From the NCBI RefSeq assembly GCF_036170895.1, contig NZ_CP108036.1, positions 8,281,501 to 8,345,500 on the forward strand: 64,000 nt of DNA, read 5' to 3'. The position numbers and the translations under genes are program-made. This DNA comes from Streptomyces erythrochromogenes (GTDB taxonomy: Bacteria > Actinomycetota > Actinomycetes > Streptomycetales > Streptomycetaceae). This document shows, one piece after another, positions 60,906 to 64,000 of this stretch; within the stretch, counting starts at the first letter, position 1; the number at the start of each line of letters is the position of its first letter. The notes under the pieces are model-generated. The model ran no database searches, had not been told where the DNA came from, and worked only from the letters and a program-made list of their open reading frames with translations.

Positions 60906-61461
60906 TGTCGCCGTAAGGCCGCCCTCAAGGCCGACCAAGTCTTCGGTGCCGAAACCATGTCCCGCGAGACTGTCAACGGCGTCCCCGCGGTGGTGGCCGC
61001 CCCGGCGCTCCGGCAACGCTGCCTCCCCAACGTCCTGCCGGGCCCCGGGGGCGCATCCCGTTGCGGTGCAGGCGGCGCTGCGTGTGCTGGAGCGTGGCGC
61101 ACAGCACCGTGCGAGGGTGCTGGGGCCCCGCCCCCGCACGTACGCCGGTACCGTGCTCGGTCTCGCGCTGTGCGCCGTGGGCTGGGCCGTTCACCACTAC
61201 AGCGCCCCCCTATGCCGACTCGGGGGACGGGGTGCGCGCCGCCCGGCCGCGTGGACGCCGGCCCGCATGGCCATCGGCCCCGGCAGGCTCCGGGTTCATG
61301 CTCCGGGCCGCAGGTGCCGGAGTCGGAGGAGGTCCGCACGTACGCCGCGAAATCCCGAGGGCCAGAGGCTTCAGGAATGACTGGCCCCGGCCCCCACCCG
61401 GTCGGCGCCCGCTGTCTGGCAGGCGTTGCGGTAGGGGCACGGCTCCTTCCCGCGGGTTCTG
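60906..61461. other. No recognisable gene
   Basis: Long overlapping frames of Arg/Pro/Gly-rich text on both strands. A plus-strand stretch, VQAALRVLERGAQHRARVLG then VLGLALCAVGWAVHHYS, might be part of a small protein, but it lacks start and end signals. Confidence 0.3.
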
Positions 61462-61881
61462 TCATCGGAGGTCTTGGCGGGTGCGACTGATCTTGTCGAT
61501 CATGTGGCGGGCGTCATCAGTGGGGGTGTCGAGGCCGGCCAGGCCGTGGTCGGCGGCCTGGCCGCCGGAGCTGAATAGTGGCACTGGGGAGGTGTAGTCG
61601 ACCACAGCCTGGTATGTGGCGCTGTCCACACGACCTTGGAGGACTGCCAGGCGCAGACCGAGCAGGCTGTCGCTGTCGTGGCATCCGGCCCAGCCGGCGC
61701 AGATCCGTCTGCTGTCGTGGCCTGCGTCGCTCTGGTGGCACTGGAAGATGCGGGGTGTCGGCGTCGTAGCGCCGCCGGAGCTTGTCGTACTCCTCGCTCG
61801 CCCAGATGCCGGCTGGTACATCGCGCCTGTAGGGGCAGCTTTCGCACGGACGCGGTGCCGGGGGGCGGATCGAGGATGCCA
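61462..61881 (-). pseudogene. DUF6283-like protein, frameshifted
   Basis: ATG 61881 begins MASSIRPPAPRPCESCPYRR, DVPAGIWASEEYDKLRRRYD. After a slip near 61755 the next frame continues FQCHQSDAGHDSRRICAGWA, GCHDSDSLLGLRLAVLQGRV and DDARHMIDKISRTRQDLR with a stop at 61462. This matches the DUF6283 family, with its CxxC and C-H pairs suggesting a metal site. One indel would restore it. Confidence 0.65.
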
Positions 61882-62355
61882 TGCGCCCCAGTATCGATGG
61901 CGGGGGCGCGAGCACGTTTCGTTCGCTGGGAGAAGGCTGTCCGACGATCGCCGGCCCTGTCCACGGCCGGGTCGCGGTTGCCTTTATCCGTGATGGTGGA
62001 GCGCTATGGAGAGGGGGCAGGGGCGGGGTGTGGGGTTCGTGAACTGGTTCACGGAGCCGATGCGGGGGTGGCGGCAGGCGCGTGGCGCTCGGGCGCCCTG
62101 CACCTGCCGCGCCCCCGCTCCGCTGGCGCCGGACACCGAGCGGCGGCCGGGGAACTCAACCGGCCAGGACGCGGACCGGGAGCGGCGGCAGTGCCTGCTG
62201 CAGGTGATCGTCGAAGCTGTCGCCAACAACGTGGGCGTGGTGGGGGAGTGGCCGGAGTTCGAGTGGATTGTCCTCCAGGGCGTCGCCGGGCTTCCCGGCC
62301 GCGAGTCCCCGCCGCCGGGCCACGGCTGCCCGCGCTCGATGCTGGTTGGAGCGGT

Positions 62356-62571
62356 ATGCGAAAGGTGATCCATGTACTCACCGCGGCGGCCGTCGTGTTC
62401 GCCGCAGCGCCCGCTCACGCCGATGTGAAGGCCGGCGACGGCCGCGTGGGCCTGTCGGCCTGGGGCGAAGGCCTGCGTGTGAGCAGCGTCGGCGCGCCCA
62501 TGGACGGCCACGGGACGGGCGTCCGCGCCCGCCTCATCACGTACACGCTGGGGGCTGCCGGTCCGAGCTGA
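62356..62571 (+). CDS. Short secreted protein, possibly truncated
   Basis: The 71-residue product has a clear signal peptide (MRKVIHVLTAAAVVFAAAPA, cleavage at AHA), then DVKAGDGRVGLSAWGEGLRV and VRARLITYTLGAAGPS. The following text in another frame (ELTGWRDATPVPA) looks like a continuation, so an indel near 62560 may have shortened it. The function is unknown. Confidence 0.5.
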   Translation: MRKVIHVLTAAAVVFAAAPAHADVKAGDGRVGLSAWGEGLRVSSVGAPMDGHGTGVRARLITYTLGAAGPS

Positions 62572-63048
62572 CCGGCTGGAGGGACGCCACCCCCGTCCCG
62601 GCCGCCGTGGCGGGAGCGATTGATCTTGCGTTGAGCTGCTGCCGTCGGTCCGTCGCCCGGGGGCCGGTGATCTGACCGCTTGTGACCTGGCGGGGATTGT
62701 CGGCAGGCCCGCCCTGGCGGCGGGGGAGGAGGTCGGGGTGTGGGTGTCCGGGTGCTGTATGGGTCCGGGTGGCAGCCCGTGGTGCGGGCGGGCTTGCCCC
62801 ATGAGCCGGGGGGGGCGTCACGGGGGCGGGGCCCGTTCCGGGAGCCCACTCCCCACGGCGAGACCTCCGGCAGGTACGCGTCTGACGCGGCGCCTCCTCC
62901 CTCAGCGCTGTTTCCGCAGCAGTTCTGAGAGGACGTCACGTTTTGCTGCTCTCGGGGCGCCTGCGGGGCTGCTTCATTGCTGGTCGGCGTGCGGGAGGGG
63001 GCTTGCATCCGGATGCCGTGCAGCGCGGGGCGCCGCAGGCTGGGGTGT
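62572..63048. other. No recognisable gene
   Basis: Only shadow frames were seen. Confidence 0.3.
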
Positions 63049-63273
63049 ATGGCGGATCAGACGGAGATCGTGATCCATCCCGTGTCGCCGCAGGGCGGGC
63101 GGAAGGTCACCGTGCACGCCCTCGGCGTGGACGCTGACCTTGGTCGGGCGTTCACGTCCGGGGATGTGTCGGAGTTCCTGCGCCGGGCCGGCCTGGAGGA
63201 CGTGGACCTGTCCGAGGACGGGCCGATCCGGTGGGAGGGCGGCGGCCCCGAGGTGTGGACCGGCGACATCTGA
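63049..63273 (+). CDS. Small acidic protein, function unknown
   Basis: The 74-residue product starts at ATG 63049. It reads MADQTEIVIHPVSPQGGRKV, TVHALGVDADLGRAFTSGDV, SEFLRRAGLEDVDLSEDGPI and ends WEGGGPEVWTGDI. The alternation of strand-like and helical text suggests a folded domain. The family is not recognised. Confidence 0.6.
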   Translation: MADQTEIVIHPVSPQGGRKVTVHALGVDADLGRAFTSGDVSEFLRRAGLEDVDLSEDGPIRWEGGGPEVWTGDI

Positions 63274-63717
63274 CTGCCGGGCTGGGTGCTGACAGGCCGA
63301 GCCCGTGTCTGAGGTGTGAAGGCGGCTGTTGGGGCCTTCCCTGTTCTGGCCACTGTCGTTGTTGAACCGGTAGTCCCGGGCCGCCAGGTAGCGGCAGGGG
63401 CGGCTGTTCTGCGGGGGCGGCCCGGCGGCGACGGCCCGCTTCCCGTTCTCGGCCGGGGCACCGGCGGGAAGCGCGGCCGCGGTGGGGTCCGTGCGCAGGG
63501 TGCGCTCCAGCATGTGAATCCTGCTCCTGACGGCGCGGGGAAGGGTGGGTGGGTGCGCTCGTCCTCGGCACCCCGGGCTCGTGACGCATCCGCATCGGCC
63601 GCCGCTCACCCTTCCGCCACGATACGTAGCCGAAATAGTGCGGGATGTGACTCTTGGTGTCAGTGTGGCGGAGGAAGTGCCAACCCCCCCCACCTCACGC
63701 ATCGAGGAGTTGCCGTC
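63274..63717. other. No recognisable gene
   Basis: Only shadow frames were seen. The stretch is slightly less GC-rich near 63610-63680, where the promoter of the last small gene may lie. Confidence 0.3.
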
Positions 63718-63909
63718 ATGGGCGGTATGCAGGACAAGCGCCAGGAACCGGGCAAGGGCCGCGAAGAACAGCAGCGCCCCCAGCGCCCGCAGCGGCCCGG
63801 TCAGGACCCGGCCCACCCCGAGCCCGGCACCCCCTCCCGCGGTGGCCAGCGCCCCGAGGAGATGGAGCGGCGCCGCGACGAGCACGACGACCTGCGCGAG
63901 GACTTCTGA
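63718..63909 (+). CDS. Small disordered Gln/Pro/Glu-rich protein
   Basis: The 63-residue product has GAGGAG before ATG 63718. The sequence is highly charged and Pro/Gln-rich (KRQEPGKGREEQQRPQRPQR, EEMERRRDEHDDLREDF) and predicted to be disordered. It is reminiscent of small streptomycete stress proteins. No function is known to me. Confidence 0.55.
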   Translation: MGGMQDKRQEPGKGREEQQRPQRPQRPGQDPAHPEPGTPSRGGQRPEEMERRRDEHDDLREDF

Positions 63910-64000
63910 CCCCAGGCGGTACCCCACGCACGCAGAGCCCGGCCAGGCGCCTGTAGTCATCCCGGCCGGGCTCTGTTCATGCCACCGCCCGGCCAGGCGC

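Noticed and set aside
1-64000. CRISPR array, tRNA or rRNA genes
   Set aside because: No regularly spaced repeats and no rRNA-like or recognisable cloverleaf sequence were seen; tRNA detection by eye is not exhaustive.

Overview
This window looks like a Streptomyces (or very close actinobacterial) chromosome arm. The DNA is very GC-rich, with the strong third-position GC bias of streptomycete genes and many GTG starts. Streptomycete marker families are present: an isorenieratene-type carotenoid cluster, a gvpOAFGJLSK gas-vesicle operon, a broken SsgA-like gene, a fragment of the telomere-associated protein Tap, MerR-CspA and CsbD families, and IS5-, IS481- and IS701-type debris. The Tap fragment and the number of decayed genes suggest a position in a variable arm near a replicon end. 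No rRNA, tRNA or CRISPR array was seen.

Layout. 1-12 kb: a secreted triple-repeat ricin lectin, a TAT-exported protein, a convergent two-component pair, a serine hydrolase gutted by an internal deletion, a lipoprotein-like secreted protein, a P-loop kinase, an XRE regulator/membrane protein pair behind a tandem-repeat operator, and an SDR protein with a Cys/His-rich N-terminus. 12-22.7 kb: an ECF sigma factor fused to a zinc finger, membrane segment and lectin-like domain, then the carotenoid cluster. The minus arm is crtE-crtI-crtB-Rieske/DUF5914 and the plus arm is crtY-crtT-crtU; most junctions are 4-nt overlaps. Together they encode GGPP synthase, phytoene synthase, phytoene desaturase, lycopene cyclase, and the desaturase/methyltransferase that makes the aromatic carotenoid. 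22.7-35 kb: remnants (IS5, ATPase, Tap, SsgA-like, STAS), a MerR/cold-shock pair, several small unrecognised genes, a transposase pseudogene sharing inverted ends with an unrelated gene, and small stress proteins (CsbD, GlsB).

35.6-40 kb: an envelope-stress module. Its minus arm encodes an ECF sigma factor, a zinc-finger/Asp23 fusion and an Asp23 protein; its plus arm encodes two Asp23 proteins, a small membrane protein, a DUF6286 protein and an AmaP-like anchor. 40-43 kb: an IS481-family element with a perfect 6-bp target duplication abuts an IS5-type element whose terminal repeats also enclose an unrelated gene. 43-49.3 kb: the gas-vesicle locus, with a SRPBCC gene and a Glu/Lys-rich gene divergent from gvpO. 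49.4-64 kb: TetR, CsbD, Hsp20, PRC-barrel and hemerythrin genes that look intact, set among pseudogenes: PhoD with an internal amber codon, IS701, STAS, an anti-sigma ATPase, DUF488, DUF6283, and a second broken copy of the DUF5914 gene from the carotenoid cluster.

Taken together, the intact genes from about 32 to 58 kb look like a general-stress and envelope-protection island. Several of its small genes carry promoters of the GNNT-N14-16-GGGTA type known for streptomycete SigB-like sigma factors. Functions rest on family recognition by eye from translated sequence; no database search was run.
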